A stretch of 64,000 nucleotides of DNA. Origin: CAKZNE01 sp964485405 (GTDB taxonomy: Bacteria > Bacteroidota > Bacteroidia > Flavobacteriales > Schleiferiaceae). This document shows positions 34,086 to 43,343 of this stretch, piece after piece (position 1 is the stretch's first letter; each line of letters opens with the position of its first letter). Under the pieces are notes generated by a model. That model made no database searches. It was not told the origin of the DNA and saw only the letters and a program-made list of their open reading frames with translations. The DNA lies in NCBI GenBank assembly GCA_964485405.1, contig CAZAJG010000003.1, forward strand, positions 83,294-147,293, in the 5' to 3' direction. A program made the translations under genes and the position numbers.

Positions 34086-36521
34086 TCAGAACGATACACC
34101 TACTCCAAGGTAAATATTTCGAGGAGCGGATGGGATAATTCCTGGGCCTGGATAGCCTATTGCTCTTCTGGTGAAATAGGTGTTATCGGTAATATTATTT
34201 ACGCCAAATTCCGTTCTCAACCATTTGTATTGATATTCTGCAGAAAAATCTAAAACCCAGTAAGCCGGAATCACACCAAAAATACCTGTAGAAGAAGTTT
34301 CTGCATTGGTGGCATCCGAAAACTGAGAAGAGAGGTAGGTAAATTGAACGGAGGCCTTAAAGTTTTTATAGGAGGAGTTGATTCCAGTTTTAAAATTCCA
34401 ATCGGGCACATACTCTACTTTATTACCTTCAATAGCGGGCTCAATAGAGTTGAAATACTCGCCTTGAATATGAGAGAAGTTTATGAATGTACTTAAGCCT
34501 AAGTTTGATTTTAAACCCAACAGAGTAATCCAATCTGCCTCTACATAGGTTTCTATACCTGCAATAAGTGCATCGGCCACATTAGTGGTGTATCTGATAA
34601 TTCTAACATTTCCCAAATTGTCTGTAACTGTTCTTACAACGCTGCCAATTTTCTGATTGTAGCTTAAAGCAAACAGCCCTGCATCCAAACGAATTCCGTC
34701 AAATAAAGTACCTCTTGTTCCCAGCTCTACATTAAAGCCTTTCTCATCTTGGAGATTTGGATCAATATCGTAGGCAATGGCAGCCACTCTTAAATTATTA
34801 AAGGTGATGGCTCTGTAGTTTTGAGAGAAGTTCCCATACAGTTCCAAGCCATTTTTAAAGGTGTAGCTACTCCCAATCCCTACTAACAAAAGCGATCTGT
34901 TATTGGAACGATCTTCGGTGGTAACGCTGTCTAAAACTACTTCTCCTGTTAGGGGTATGCGGATGGAACTGTCAAAAAAGCCTTGCGCATTGGTGTGTAT
35001 GTTTTCAAAACGAATACCGGGTGTAATGCTGAAGTTTTCAGTGATATTAAAAATATTTTCTGAGAAGAGCGCGAGGTTTGTACTTGGAAAATTATAATCT
35101 GAAAGCAGGTTTCTGTCTTCGGTTACAAAACTGAAGTTAGCGTCAGAATCATCGCTGCCAAAGCCCTGTTGCTTTTCGGTAAAACCTCTGTAGGCTCTAA
35201 AGCCAACTAAAAATGCAGAGGGTTGAGAATTAATACGATACTTATGAAGTAGCCTGGTTTCATTACCAATATTTTGATAAAAATCTACAATTAAATCACG
35301 ATTGGCGAATTCCGGACCATCCTGACGAGATGGAATTTGAATAAAACCAAGGGCTTTGCGATTTCCTACCAAAGCAAAGTTGCGCATATTCAATACGGTT
35401 TTACTGGAAAAATCATAGTCCAATACGATAGAGGCTAAATTCCAATCTACGGTAAACCAGTTTCGCGTTCTTAAGGATTGATAAGGATCTTCTTCAAATT
35501 GAACATCGGTAAGTCCTCCAGCTTGCTGAGCCAAGTATTCCATATGGGTAAACTCTGCAGATACTTTTAGGCGCTCGGAAAACTGGTATGCCAAACGCAA
35601 ATGGGCGGTAAGGTTATAGAAATCGGTATTTGGGCGGTTGCAACTGCCGCTTCTATGATTCACAAAGGCATAGTAGTTTAGCTTTCCTATTTGACCGCCT
35701 ACATCGTTAAAGGTGTTAAAATGACCAACGCTGTTATAGGTGTTCATTGTAGAAAAACTAATTTTTTGATTGGGGTTTCCCTTCTTGAGTTTTAAGTTAA
35801 CCATCCCCCCAAACTGAGTGCCATATTGCAAAGAGGCTGCTCCTCTTACAATCTCTATTTTATCAATGGCTTGCATGGGTGGAGCGTAATAACTCTCTGG
35901 ATATCCCAGTGCATCAGCCGCCATATCGTATCCATTTTGGCGAGTATTAAAATTTGAGGTTCTGTCTGGGCTTAAGCCTCTGGCGCCAATGCCTAATTGT
36001 AATCCAGCACAATCACTTTCCCAAATGGTTGCACCTGGCACGGTAGCAAAAATTTGCCGAGCATTGTTGCTGCTCTTGTTTACTACCGCATTTTTCAGAT
36101 CAATAACTTCATTTTTTTTGGAGGCGTAAATGGCAGTTCCTTCAATGGATTTTAAGCGAAGGGTGGAAGAAGTACTTGTTTTACGATCCTGCACTTCTAT
36201 TTGGTTGAGAAGCTCTTGTTTGTTTTTAAGAGAAATGTTGAGTTGCTCTTGAGTTTGTTTAAAGACAATCTTTTTCGATTGAGATGCATACCCAAGGGCA
36301 CTAATTACAATTTCAATATTCCGAGGGACATTCTTGAGCTCATATTCTCCGTTTTTGTTGGTAAATGTTCCAATGGATAGGTTTTCAACGCGAATATTTG
36401 CTTCAGGAATACCCTGTCCCGTGTTATCGGTTATTTTTCCGGATAAGGTAAATTGAGCTTGCCCATTCTGGATAAATAGAAGGAAAGAGAGAATAAACCA
36501 TATGTGTTTCAACTTATTCAT
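34086..36521 (-). CDS. FecA-like TonB-dependent siderophore/iron receptor
   Basis: About 811 residues from ATG 36521 (MNKLKHIWFILSFLLFIQNGQAQ). Order: signal peptide, CarboxypepD_reg-like domain (FTLSGKITDNTGQGIPEANIRVE to about residue 105), plug with IGARGLSPDRTSNFNTRQNGYDMAADALGYPESYY and IDKIEIVRGAASLQYGTQFGGMVN, then a 22-strand-type barrel ending NIYLGVGVSF. The plug sequence resembles ferric dicitrate receptor FecA, but the STN signalling domain is absent. It is the last gene of the DUF4856-imelysin-HTTM-receptor operon and overlaps the HTTM gene by eight bases. Uptake of a ferric chelate is inferred. Confidence 0.9.
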   Translation of the reverse strand: MNKLKHIWFILSFLLFIQNGQAQFTLSGKITDNTGQGIPEANIRVENLSIGTFTNKNGEYELKNVPRNIEIVISALGYASQSKKIVFKQTQEQLNISLKNKQELLNQIEVQDRKTSTSSTLRLKSIEGTAIYASKKNEVIDLKNAVVNKSSNNARQIFATVPGATIWESDCAGLQLGIGARGLSPDRTSNFNTRQNGYDMAADALGYPESYYAPPMQAIDKIEIVRGAASLQYGTQFGGMVNLKLKKGNPNQKISFSTMNTYNSVGHFNTFNDVGGQIGKLNYYAFVNHRSGSCNRPNTDFYNLTAHLRLAYQFSERLKVSAEFTHMEYLAQQAGGLTDVQFEEDPYQSLRTRNWFTVDWNLASIVLDYDFSSKTVLNMRNFALVGNRKALGFIQIPSRQDGPEFANRDLIVDFYQNIGNETRLLHKYRINSQPSAFLVGFRAYRGFTEKQQGFGSDDSDANFSFVTEDRNLLSDYNFPSTNLALFSENIFNITENFSITPGIRFENIHTNAQGFFDSSIRIPLTGEVVLDSVTTEDRSNNRSLLLVGIGSSYTFKNGLELYGNFSQNYRAITFNNLRVAAIAYDIDPNLQDEKGFNVELGTRGTLFDGIRLDAGLFALSYNQKIGSVVRTVTDNLGNVRIIRYTTNVADALIAGIETYVEADWITLLGLKSNLGLSTFINFSHIQGEYFNSIEPAIEGNKVEYVPDWNFKTGINSSYKNFKASVQFTYLSSQFSDATNAETSSTGIFGVIPAYWVLDFSAEYQYKWLRTEFGVNNITDNTYFTRRAIGYPGPGIIPSAPRNIYLGVGVSF

Positions 36522-37830
36522 CCGACAGGATCCAGAATTTGGGTGCAAAACTATCTTCTATCTTGGTTAAATCTACATCTGGATCAATAAATCTTTTACT
36601 TCCTTCTGTTTGTAGGTTTACAAATGCATCGGCATAAATTTCAGGGTTTTTAATGCCTTCTTTTTGATATTCTTTTTCTAAAAAATGAGCGAATTGTAAA
36701 ATGAGATCTGCTTGAGTACCCAATTGCTTTTCCTGATTGGGAGTTAAATAGTCTGCGGGTTGAATTTCTCCTCGATTGCCGGTCGCGGGATCTACAATAC
36801 GGTAGGTTACATATCCAGCTTTTTCCATAAGCATTACTCTCCAGCTAAGTCGATAGCCTTGTTCTGTCCAAAACAGCTTACCAGGATATGCTAAAAATCG
36901 CCAAGGCCAAAGAATTTGCCAAGCTAAAAACAAGTAAATGGAGTATTTGAAAAAGCGGGGAAGAGTGAGTATTGATTTTTCGGCTGTTGAGGTTTTACCA
37001 AAAATGAACGATAAAAAATTCAGAATCTTTTGATGAAAAGTGTCTGAAAAGAAGATAAGCGTGCAAAAAATCATTACCCAGGGAAAAACACCAATGGGAA
37101 ATAGAATCCAGGTAAGAATATGAAAAGCAACAACGGCTGTAAAAGCGAAGGGTCTTGTTTTTTTATTCCAAAGAAAGAAGGGGATGCTAAGATCATAAGC
37201 AGCACCAAACCAGCTAAAAAAATAGGCTACCCATGTGTAATCTAGTAGCCACCCAATTATGGGTGTATCAGCTTTAGCCGGTAACCAAACCTTTAAAGGC
37301 ATAGCCTCTAAAAGCCAATCGGGATTAATTTTAGCCACTCCTGCGTAGAAATAAACCAAAGCGATCAACAATCGGAGAACCATTACGTACCACAAGTTTC
37401 CTACTGAAATAGGCTTTATTCCTCGCCATTTAATATCCAAAGAGCTCATTCTATGCGCGGGTAGGAATATGAGTATGAACGAAACTAGGCTAACAAAATA
37501 GTAGTGATTCAAATAATTGGCAACATCTAAAAGCTCAACGTAGGTAAAGCAAAGAAAAAAAAGGGAGGCACTAAATCGGTAAAATAAGCCAAGCGCTATG
37601 CCAATGGAGCCAATAATCATTAAAGAGAAAACAGCGTACATCCCGAAGGGAGAGAACACCTCTACCCATTCAAAACCATAATATTTAAAATGAAATTGTG
37701 GTGCTATATATAAGTCGTTGATCCAGCCTTTTAACCAAAAGCGAAGCGTAGCAAAAAGCATTAAGCAACCAAAAATAATCCGGAATACCGCTAGTGGTGC
37801 TAAGCTTATGCTATTAATTTCTGACTTCAC
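36514..37830 (-). CDS. HTTM (vitamin K-dependent gamma-carboxylase-like) membrane protein
   Basis: A 438-residue membrane protein with about eight to ten hydrophobic helices. It begins with PLAVFRIIFGCLMLFATLRFWLKGWINDLYI and contains FLPAHRMSSLDI, VYFYAGVAKINPDWLLEAMPLKVWL, and FHILTWILFPIGVFPWVMIFCTLIFFSDTFH, read in pieces; these are HTTM domain features. The family is related to vitamin K-dependent carboxylase, though the catalytic activity of bacterial members is unproven. The C-terminal 150 residues are soluble. It lies 10 bp after the imelysin gene and overlaps the receptor gene, so a role in iron acquisition is suggested by context alone. Confidence 0.85.
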   Translation of the reverse strand: MKSEINSISLAPLAVFRIIFGCLMLFATLRFWLKGWINDLYIAPQFHFKYYGFEWVEVFSPFGMYAVFSLMIIGSIGIALGLFYRFSASLFFLCFTYVELLDVANYLNHYYFVSLVSFILIFLPAHRMSSLDIKWRGIKPISVGNLWYVMVLRLLIALVYFYAGVAKINPDWLLEAMPLKVWLPAKADTPIIGWLLDYTWVAYFFSWFGAAYDLSIPFFLWNKKTRPFAFTAVVAFHILTWILFPIGVFPWVMIFCTLIFFSDTFHQKILNFLSFIFGKTSTAEKSILTLPRFFKYSIYLFLAWQILWPWRFLAYPGKLFWTEQGYRLSWRVMLMEKAGYVTYRIVDPATGNRGEIQPADYLTPNQEKQLGTQADLILQFAHFLEKEYQKEGIKNPEIYADAFVNLQTEGSKRFIDPDVDLTKIEDSFAPKFWILSDE

Positions 37831-37840
37831 TTAATTTGGA

Positions 37841-38950
37841 TCAATCTCCATCGTTATCTTGATAGGTGATGAGAACGCCTAAGGCAGATGGTAATTCGGT
37901 TTTGAGTAAAACCACGTTTTGTTGAATAGAAGTGTAAGCTGCATCTACTTCCGTCTGATGGAGATCTACAGCCGAGCTAAAAGGCGTTGGTATTTGGTTG
38001 ATGTCTTCAATAGCTTCTCCTAACCTGAGGAATATAAGTTCTGCTAAAGGCTCTCCCAAGCTTGTGGTTCCAAGTTCTACTAAATAATCGTCTAAACTCA
38101 ATCCATCTTGAGAACCATCAAAGTGAATGCCTTTGTAAAAATTGCGAATAGCTTCGCAGTTGGTTGCCGCTAATGCCATGCTTAGGTTTGATGCAAAGTA
38201 GGCTTCACTCGCTTTTGGATAGGTTCTGCCTAAGGTTTTTTTGCCTGCAGGGAATCCAATTTTTGCATTTTTAATCAACTCGTAATCTTTATTCATGGCG
38301 TTAACGAGTTGCCCTAATGAGCTTCCAATATCAGTACCAGAGGCGGTTATAAAGTCATTGCGATAAGCGTTCCATCCATCTAAATTTTGTTGAGATAGAT
38401 CCTTTATTTCATCTACAACGGCATTAAGGTATACCAAATGCTCTGCTGCTTGGCTACCACGCCAAACATCAACATTCAACCCATACAATAGGTAGTCAAG
38501 TGCAGGGAACCCTTTAGCGTCAATGTTTTCCGCAGATCCTAAGTTGGTGCCTCCTAAAGCAATATTGCTTAGGACTTGATTGGTATCCGTAGGGTAAGTG
38601 TTTAAAGAAGCTCGTAAAGAGATGTTTTCTGAAGGCCCAATTTCAAAAGGCTTAATCCTTTGGAGGCTATGGTAAGCTTCTTTGAACCGAGTTTTCAGCA
38701 CTCCAATATTAGCGGAGTCTGGGTTTTGAGAAAAAGCAGATGTGGCCATTTGAAGAGAACGGGAGTGGTTCTTGAAATCTTCAAAAGCAGGTTGTAAAAT
38801 ATGGTCATACCAATTTTCAAGCATAGCTTTTCTGTCAAAGTCTACTTTGCCATCACCGCTATCATCATCACTACAAGAATAAAGAAGTGTTCCGGCTAAA
38901 ATGAGCGGAACACTTCTTTTGCAAAATCCAATAAGCTTATTTATCATCAT
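37841..38950 (-). CDS. Imelysin family lipoprotein
   Basis: A 369-residue lipoprotein (signal ending LAGTLLYSC, then an acidic SDDDSGDG linker). The imelysin domain starts at about residue 40 (RKAMLENWYDHILQPAFEDFKNH) and contains GFPALDYLLYG, the family signature in the position of the GxHxxE block of M75 peptidases, and FKEAYHSLQRIKPFEIGP. Imelysins such as IrpA and EfeO-like proteins take part in iron uptake at the cell surface or periplasm. The His-Glu pair of the protease-named members is not conserved here, so a binding role is favoured. It is the second gene of the operon, four bases after the DUF4856 gene. The second Met is an alternative start. Confidence 0.9.
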   Translation of the reverse strand: MMINKLIGFCKRSVPLILAGTLLYSCSDDDSGDGKVDFDRKAMLENWYDHILQPAFEDFKNHSRSLQMATSAFSQNPDSANIGVLKTRFKEAYHSLQRIKPFEIGPSENISLRASLNTYPTDTNQVLSNIALGGTNLGSAENIDAKGFPALDYLLYGLNVDVWRGSQAAEHLVYLNAVVDEIKDLSQQNLDGWNAYRNDFITASGTDIGSSLGQLVNAMNKDYELIKNAKIGFPAGKKTLGRTYPKASEAYFASNLSMALAATNCEAIRNFYKGIHFDGSQDGLSLDDYLVELGTTSLGEPLAELIFLRLGEAIEDINQIPTPFSSAVDLHQTEVDAAYTSIQQNVVLLKTELPSALGVLITYQDNDGD

Positions 38951-38953
38951 ATT

Positions 38954-40060
38954 TTATAAAGCATCTTTTACTGCATCAAAGCCATAGGCGGTAGATAGCA
39001 TATCTCTAACCGCATTGATGTCTGCTATAGAAATCGTATATAAGTTGGTGAAGTAAGTATCTAGAATATCGTTCTGAATTTGAGCGTCAGAAAGCTTTTG
39101 TTCTGGATTAAATTTTAAATTCCAGATAAAAGCATAGGCTTCAGAAAGTTCGTGCATTCTAAGGGCATCATCTGCAAAGTTCGTTTTGGCATCATTCAAG
39201 TAATGAATAGCAGTAGCAGCACTAACTTTTTCCCAATTGGTTCTAATTTCAGCAATCGCTTCATCTCTATCTTCATAATCCTTTCGACCAATGGCGTCTC
39301 TTCCTTTAATAAAAGAAGTCATTAAGGTTTTGTTCAGTCCTAAAACATCATCTCTACCGTTGGTGTACTTGGCCCAAAAACGGTCGTAGTCTTCTCCACT
39401 CGTGTACGTAAATCCATCGGATGCAAAGTTGATGGGTACACCAAAGTAACCAAAGGCCTCATCCCAATGATGTTGCATATCTGTTCCTTTTCCTTCGTTT
39501 ACCGTTTCGTTATCTACATTCATTTTACCATCACCAAAGTAAATTTCAGTGGCTTGGTAGTAGAAAACAGCCCCCATAGCTCCTTTCTCAATTAACTGAA
39601 TGTGTTCAATTCCATTTTCGTCAAATAAATAGGCTTTAGATCCACTATTGCTGGTCACCACTCCCGCTGTTCCGTTGCTACCAGCTGTTGTGCTTTTACT
39701 AGCTGTTTCTATTGCAGTAAACCAGTTTCCGAAGCTACTCTGTACATCAGGGCTTACTTTGTCTCCAAGTTTTTTAGTAGAACCAGCAAGACTTGGATTA
39801 TCCCAAGTATACCCAGAGTTTAAAAACATATTTTCAAGAGTTGTTTTGTCTAGAGCTGCTCCGTTATTAGCGGTTTTCATGTAGGTGGTAATTTCAGACA
39901 ACATGTCTAAGCGGTTTTCTTGCCCAGTGTAACTTACATTCTCGAAGTTGTAGGTTTCGGGTAAGTTTATGGTGGGTTGAGTAATAGTTGCATCATCATC
40001 TTTACTGCAAGATGCTAGTAAAAACGTAAAGGAAACAAGGGTTAGCGTGAAGCGTTTCAT
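38954..40060 (-). CDS. DUF4856 domain-containing lipoprotein
   Basis: A 368-residue lipoprotein with signal MKRFTLTLVSFTFLLASC followed by SKDDD. The domain begins PETYNFENVSYTGQENRLDMLSEITTYMK and shows LIEKGAMGAVFYYQAT, MQHHWDEAFGYFGVP and IAEIRTNWEKVSAATAIHYLN, which define DUF4856. The HHWDEAFGY segment resembles the imelysin core, so the two families may be distant relatives with similar metal-binding folds. It is the first gene of the operon, behind a promoter with an overlapping palindrome. Iron or heme binding is inferred from its partners and is not shown by the sequence. Confidence 0.87.
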   Translation of the reverse strand: MKRFTLTLVSFTFLLASCSKDDDATITQPTINLPETYNFENVSYTGQENRLDMLSEITTYMKTANNGAALDKTTLENMFLNSGYTWDNPSLAGSTKKLGDKVSPDVQSSFGNWFTAIETASKSTTAGSNGTAGVVTSNSGSKAYLFDENGIEHIQLIEKGAMGAVFYYQATEIYFGDGKMNVDNETVNEGKGTDMQHHWDEAFGYFGVPINFASDGFTYTSGEDYDRFWAKYTNGRDDVLGLNKTLMTSFIKGRDAIGRKDYEDRDEAIAEIRTNWEKVSAATAIHYLNDAKTNFADDALRMHELSEAYAFIWNLKFNPEQKLSDAQIQNDILDTYFTNLYTISIADINAVRDMLSTAYGFDAVKDAL

Positions 40061-40097
40061 ATATTAATTTTATTTAGACTCGTTTAAAATAGTGAGG

Positions 40098-40128
40098 CAA
40101 ATGTAATGGGTGGAATGGTTCTAAACAA
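40098..40128 (-). promoter_or_regulatory. Promoter of the DUF4856-imelysin-HTTM-receptor operon
   Basis: Minus strand: TTG at 40128-40126, 20-bp spacer, TACATTTG at 40105-40098, an exact -7 match. Leader to the ATG at 40060 is about 30 bases. The -33 part lies inside the palindrome. Confidence 0.7.
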
Positions 40129-40140
40129 GCTTGTTTAGAA
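40119..40140. promoter_or_regulatory. Perfect 22-bp palindrome, candidate operator of the iron-uptake operon
   Basis: An 11-bp arm TTCTAAACAAG is followed directly by its exact reverse complement. It covers the -33 box of the operon promoter, so a bound dimer would block RNA polymerase. A metal-dependent repressor is the natural guess but no known box is matched. Confidence 0.7.
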
Positions 40141-40200
40141 AAAATCTAAATAAAATTAACTGATGATTATTGGCCTTTAATAGAGGTTTGTAATAAAAGG

Positions 40201-40226
40201 AAAAGCCGCTGTTGAAAGCGGCTTTT
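40201..40226 (-). terminator. Intrinsic terminator after the small secreted protein gene
   Basis: AAAAGCCGCT (40201-40210) pairs with AGCGGCTTTT (40217-40226) around six bases. With A-runs on the left and T on the right, it can work in both directions; on the minus strand it ends the gene at 40248. Confidence 0.8.
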
Positions 40227-40247
40227 TAAAAGGATATTGTAACGGTT

Positions 40248-40646
40248 TTAGAAATTTATGTCTACGTAAAATATAAGGGTTCCTCCAAAGTTTACCCAGT
40301 TTAAATCAACGGAGGTTGCGCTTCCGCTGCATCCAATAGCCGGTAAACTTGCACCTGGGTTGAGTGTTCCACAAGTCCCGTAAAAGTGTTGTACCGCAAA
40401 TGGGGTAGAATATATCACTTCAATATTGGCTACATAGCCTCCTGGGCATGGCGAAGCAACCGTGATGTTGGTTTGTGGGGGAACGGTGTAGTTAGAACTA
40501 ACGAAATTATTACATCCGCATTCCCAATCAATGTTTACATCGGTGGGGCAGAAGTCTGCATTTGCAAGAACGGCCACTTGTGCGCTGGAGGTTTGAGCAT
40601 ACAAAAAGCCCACTAGGCAAAAAGCCAAGATTTTTAATGTTTTCAT
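40248..40646 (-). CDS. Small secreted Cys-containing protein of unknown function
   Basis: About 132 residues from the ATG at 40646, which gives a signal peptide MKTLKILAFCLVGFLYAQTSSAQ. The mature part of about 110 residues has six Cys (FCPTDVNIDWECGCNNF, SPCPGGYV, GTCGTLNP, AIGCSGS) and a beta-rich pattern, so a small disulfide-stabilised domain in the periplasm or outside the cell is likely. I do not recognise a family. It stands alone between the iron-uptake operon and hemL, with its own terminator. No T9SS sorting domain is present. Confidence 0.65.
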   Translation of the reverse strand: MKTLKILAFCLVGFLYAQTSSAQVAVLANADFCPTDVNIDWECGCNNFVSSNYTVPPQTNITVASPCPGGYVANIEVIYSTPFAVQHFYGTCGTLNPGASLPAIGCSGSATSVDLNWVNFGGTLIFYVDINF

Positions 40647-40741
40647 AATTAGAGTTTTAAATGAATCAGTAAGGTAGTGAAAAGAGCTATGCACTTTACG
40701 CAGTATTTTTTCCTAACTGAAACTCTAATATGAGTCTAAGT

Positions 40742-42031
40742 CTATTTTATTTCTTGAATGGCCTCTTTTGCAGCGTTCAGCGTAAAGGAAATGTCTTCTT
40801 GTGTAAGAGCGTTAGATAAAAACCAACTTTCATAGGCAGATGGAGGAAGGTATACCCCACGATTCAACATTCCATGAAAGAAGTTTTTAAAGTATGGATT
40901 GTTTCCAGTTCCAGCCGATTCAAAATCCACTACCGGTGTATCCGTAAAGTGTAAACTTATCATCGAACCAATACGGTTGATTTGATAAGGTAAGCCTGAA
41001 TCGGTCATAATGCTTTGCAAGCCTTCATGTATCGTTTGGCATTTTTGATCCAGTTCAGTATACACTTCAGGATGATCTTTAAGGTGTTGCAAAAGGGTTA
41101 GTCCTGCAATCATAGCAATAGGGTTTCCAGAAAGTGTTCCCGCTTGATAAACAGGCCCGGTGGGTGCTACACATTCCATAATTTCTTTTTTACCTCCATA
41201 GGCACCTACAGGCATCCCGGCACCAATTACTTTACCATAAGTAACCATGTCTGCTTGGATGTTTAAAGTGCTTTGAGCACCGCCAAATCCTAAGCGGAAA
41301 CCAGACATCACTTCATCAAAAATGAGAACGATCCCTTCTTTTGTGCAGATTTCACGAATCCCTTCCAAAAAACCGGGCTGAGGCAGAATGCAACCCATAT
41401 TGCCTGGAATGGGCTCAATAATTAAAGCGGCAATTTCTCCTTTATTGGCTTCAATCAAGGTTTTAACACTATCTAAGTCGTTGTAATTGGCAAGTAAGGT
41501 GTCTTGTGCAGTTCCTGGCGTAACCCCTGGGCTATCTGGATAACCTAAAGTAACGGCACCACTTCCTGCTTTAATGAGGAATGAATCTCCATGACCGTGA
41601 TAATTGCCAATAAATTTGATGAACTTACTTTTTCCGGTGTACCCTCGAGCAATTCGAATGGCGCTCATAGTAGCTTCTGTACCTGAGTTCACCATCCTTA
41701 CTCGGTCCACAGATGGAATATTATCGCAAATGATCTTAGCTACTTCAATTTCAAGTTCTGTAGGTGCACCAAACGAGGTAGAATCCATTACTTTTTCTTT
41801 AATGGCTTCAACAACAGGTTCAAATGCATGCCCCATGATCATAGGTCCCCAAGAAGCGATATAATCGATAAAGCGATTTCCGTCTTCATCATATAAATAG
41901 GCGCCTTTGGCTTTTTTAATGAATATGGGAGTTCCTCCAACGGATTTAAAAGCGCGTACAGGGGAATTTACACCACCGGGGATGTATTCTGATGCTTTTT
42001 TAAATAACTCTTTGCTTCTTGAAGTATCCAT
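40742..42031 (-). CDS. hemL: Glutamate-1-semialdehyde 2,1-aminomutase
   Basis: About 429 residues from ATG 42031 (MDTSRSKELFKKASEYIPGGVNSPVRAF). The PLP enzyme shows RMVNSGTEATMSAIRIARGYTGK, IIEPIPGNMGC, LIFDEVMSGFRLG and the cofactor Lys in VTYGKVIGAGMPVGAYGG. It turns glutamate-1-semialdehyde, made by HemA, into 5-aminolevulinate. It is separated from the hemACDEFB operon by a T9SS cargo gene with its own terminator, so it is probably transcribed alone. The nearest upstream box (TATAATTG) is one base off consensus. Confidence 0.96.
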   Translation of the reverse strand: MDTSRSKELFKKASEYIPGGVNSPVRAFKSVGGTPIFIKKAKGAYLYDEDGNRFIDYIASWGPMIMGHAFEPVVEAIKEKVMDSTSFGAPTELEIEVAKIICDNIPSVDRVRMVNSGTEATMSAIRIARGYTGKSKFIKFIGNYHGHGDSFLIKAGSGAVTLGYPDSPGVTPGTAQDTLLANYNDLDSVKTLIEANKGEIAALIIEPIPGNMGCILPQPGFLEGIREICTKEGIVLIFDEVMSGFRLGFGGAQSTLNIQADMVTYGKVIGAGMPVGAYGGKKEIMECVAPTGPVYQAGTLSGNPIAMIAGLTLLQHLKDHPEVYTELDQKCQTIHEGLQSIMTDSGLPYQINRIGSMISLHFTDTPVVDFESAGTGNNPYFKNFFHGMLNRGVYLPPSAYESWFLSNALTQEDISFTLNAAKEAIQEIK

Positions 42032-42126
42032 GAAATATGAGGTTTTTAATTGGTGCAATTATACTAAAGGTGTTTGAGTGGTTGGTATACAATCCCTCTA
42101 AATTATGCGTGTTTCTAAAAATAAAA

Positions 42127-42158
42127 AAAGAGCATCTTTTTTTGAAAAGATGCTCTTT
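42127..42158 (-). terminator. Intrinsic terminator after the T9SS cargo gene
   Basis: A 14-bp stem, AAAGAGCATCTTTT with its complement, around TTTG; on the minus strand a T-run follows. It separates the cargo gene from hemL. Confidence 0.88.
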
Positions 42159-42183
42159 CTGTTAACGAGATTATGCTAAGCTA

Positions 42184-43260
42184 TTATTTTAAAAGCTTTT
42201 GCGCTTGAATGAGTTGTCCGTTGGGCTTGTGAATGCTTAATACATAGATGCCCTTTGGTAGTTGATCTACCGAGATGGTAGCTTGGTTGTCTATGTCTAA
42301 AACTTGGTTAATCACCATTTTGCCAGATGAATTATAGAGTTTCACGCGAACGGGTGTTTCAAGGTTTATGAGTGACTTAATCGTGATGTCATTTTCCATA
42401 GGATTAGGATAAACATCGAACTGAGTTCCTTCTTCTGACGCGTTGGTTAAATCATACATATTTGTATTTATGCCATGATCCGCAGAAGGAGCGTTTTTAT
42501 GTCGCCCGGTTGAGGTACTCGTGCCTTTGTCATCATCGCTATCCACTTTGTCAGGATCTATTTCATCAACTGGTTTATCCACCACTTTTGGAAGTTGTGC
42601 TACTAAAGTATCAAATTCCCAAACAGGATTATCAGGGTCACAGCAATCCCAGGAGATGCTCATCTCATGGCGTTTAGCCTTTCCGCTTGCGAGAAGATTT
42701 GCCCAAAATCCAGGTTGCGTATACGTAGAGATTAGTATACCGGCATAGGGTACAGTTCCTGGCCCCCAGCCTCCTGTGCTAGTATCTATAGCGCTACTAC
42801 CTGGGGCAGGGTTAGCAATGTAAGCCACTACACCTTTCCAAGAACCAGAACCTTTGGTGTTTGCTAAACCACTAATGGAGAAACCATCATTGTAAGTACC
42901 ACCACCGGGTGCTGTGCCAGTGGTTCCAGAAGTATTTGCTCCTGCAGCAACTGGCCATATTTCGTAATATTTTTTATCAATATTAAGTATGTTTCGAGGT
43001 GGCCTGCACTTATCCTTTTTTACTTTAAGATCTACTTCTTGAATAATCCATCCCCCATTGGCTCCGGGATTATCTACTTTGAATTTAACATACCAGCCAA
43101 AACTATCGCATTTTTTGTTGGATACTTCTACGGTGGTAATTGAAACTGAGCTAAAGGTTTGCCCATAAGATTGAATCGAAACGCTTAAAAGAATTCCTAT
43201 CCATAAAAGAGTAAAGTTGCGCACTAAGTCGCAGATTTTGTGTTGAGTAAAATGTTTCAT
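42184..43260 (-). CDS. Secreted protein with T9SS type A sorting domain
   Basis: A 358-residue protein with a long signal region (MKHFTQHKICDLVRNFTLLWIGILLSVSIQSYGQ), a mature domain of about 200 residues with no recognised family, an acidic low-complexity linker (DKPVDEIDPDKVDSDDDKG) and a C-terminal type A sorting domain (FDVYPNPMENDITIKS ... GIYVLSIHKPNGQLIQAQKLLK). Within the unknown domain, Cys occur in KKCDSFGWYVKF, DKCRPP and SWDCCDPDNP, suggesting disulfides. It should be exported to the surface by the T9SS. It sits inside the heme gene region but shows no heme-binding motif such as CxxCH. Confidence 0.82.
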   Translation of the reverse strand: MKHFTQHKICDLVRNFTLLWIGILLSVSIQSYGQTFSSVSITTVEVSNKKCDSFGWYVKFKVDNPGANGGWIIQEVDLKVKKDKCRPPRNILNIDKKYYEIWPVAAGANTSGTTGTAPGGGTYNDGFSISGLANTKGSGSWKGVVAYIANPAPGSSAIDTSTGGWGPGTVPYAGILISTYTQPGFWANLLASGKAKRHEMSISWDCCDPDNPVWEFDTLVAQLPKVVDKPVDEIDPDKVDSDDDKGTSTSTGRHKNAPSADHGINTNMYDLTNASEEGTQFDVYPNPMENDITIKSLINLETPVRVKLYNSSGKMVINQVLDIDNQATISVDQLPKGIYVLSIHKPNGQLIQAQKLLK

Positions 43261-43343
43261 TTTGAGTTTGATTTAATCGTTAACTCTCTAATATACAGAA
43301 AATTAAAACGCGAGTCAACCTCTAGTGAATGAGTTTTCGGGAT

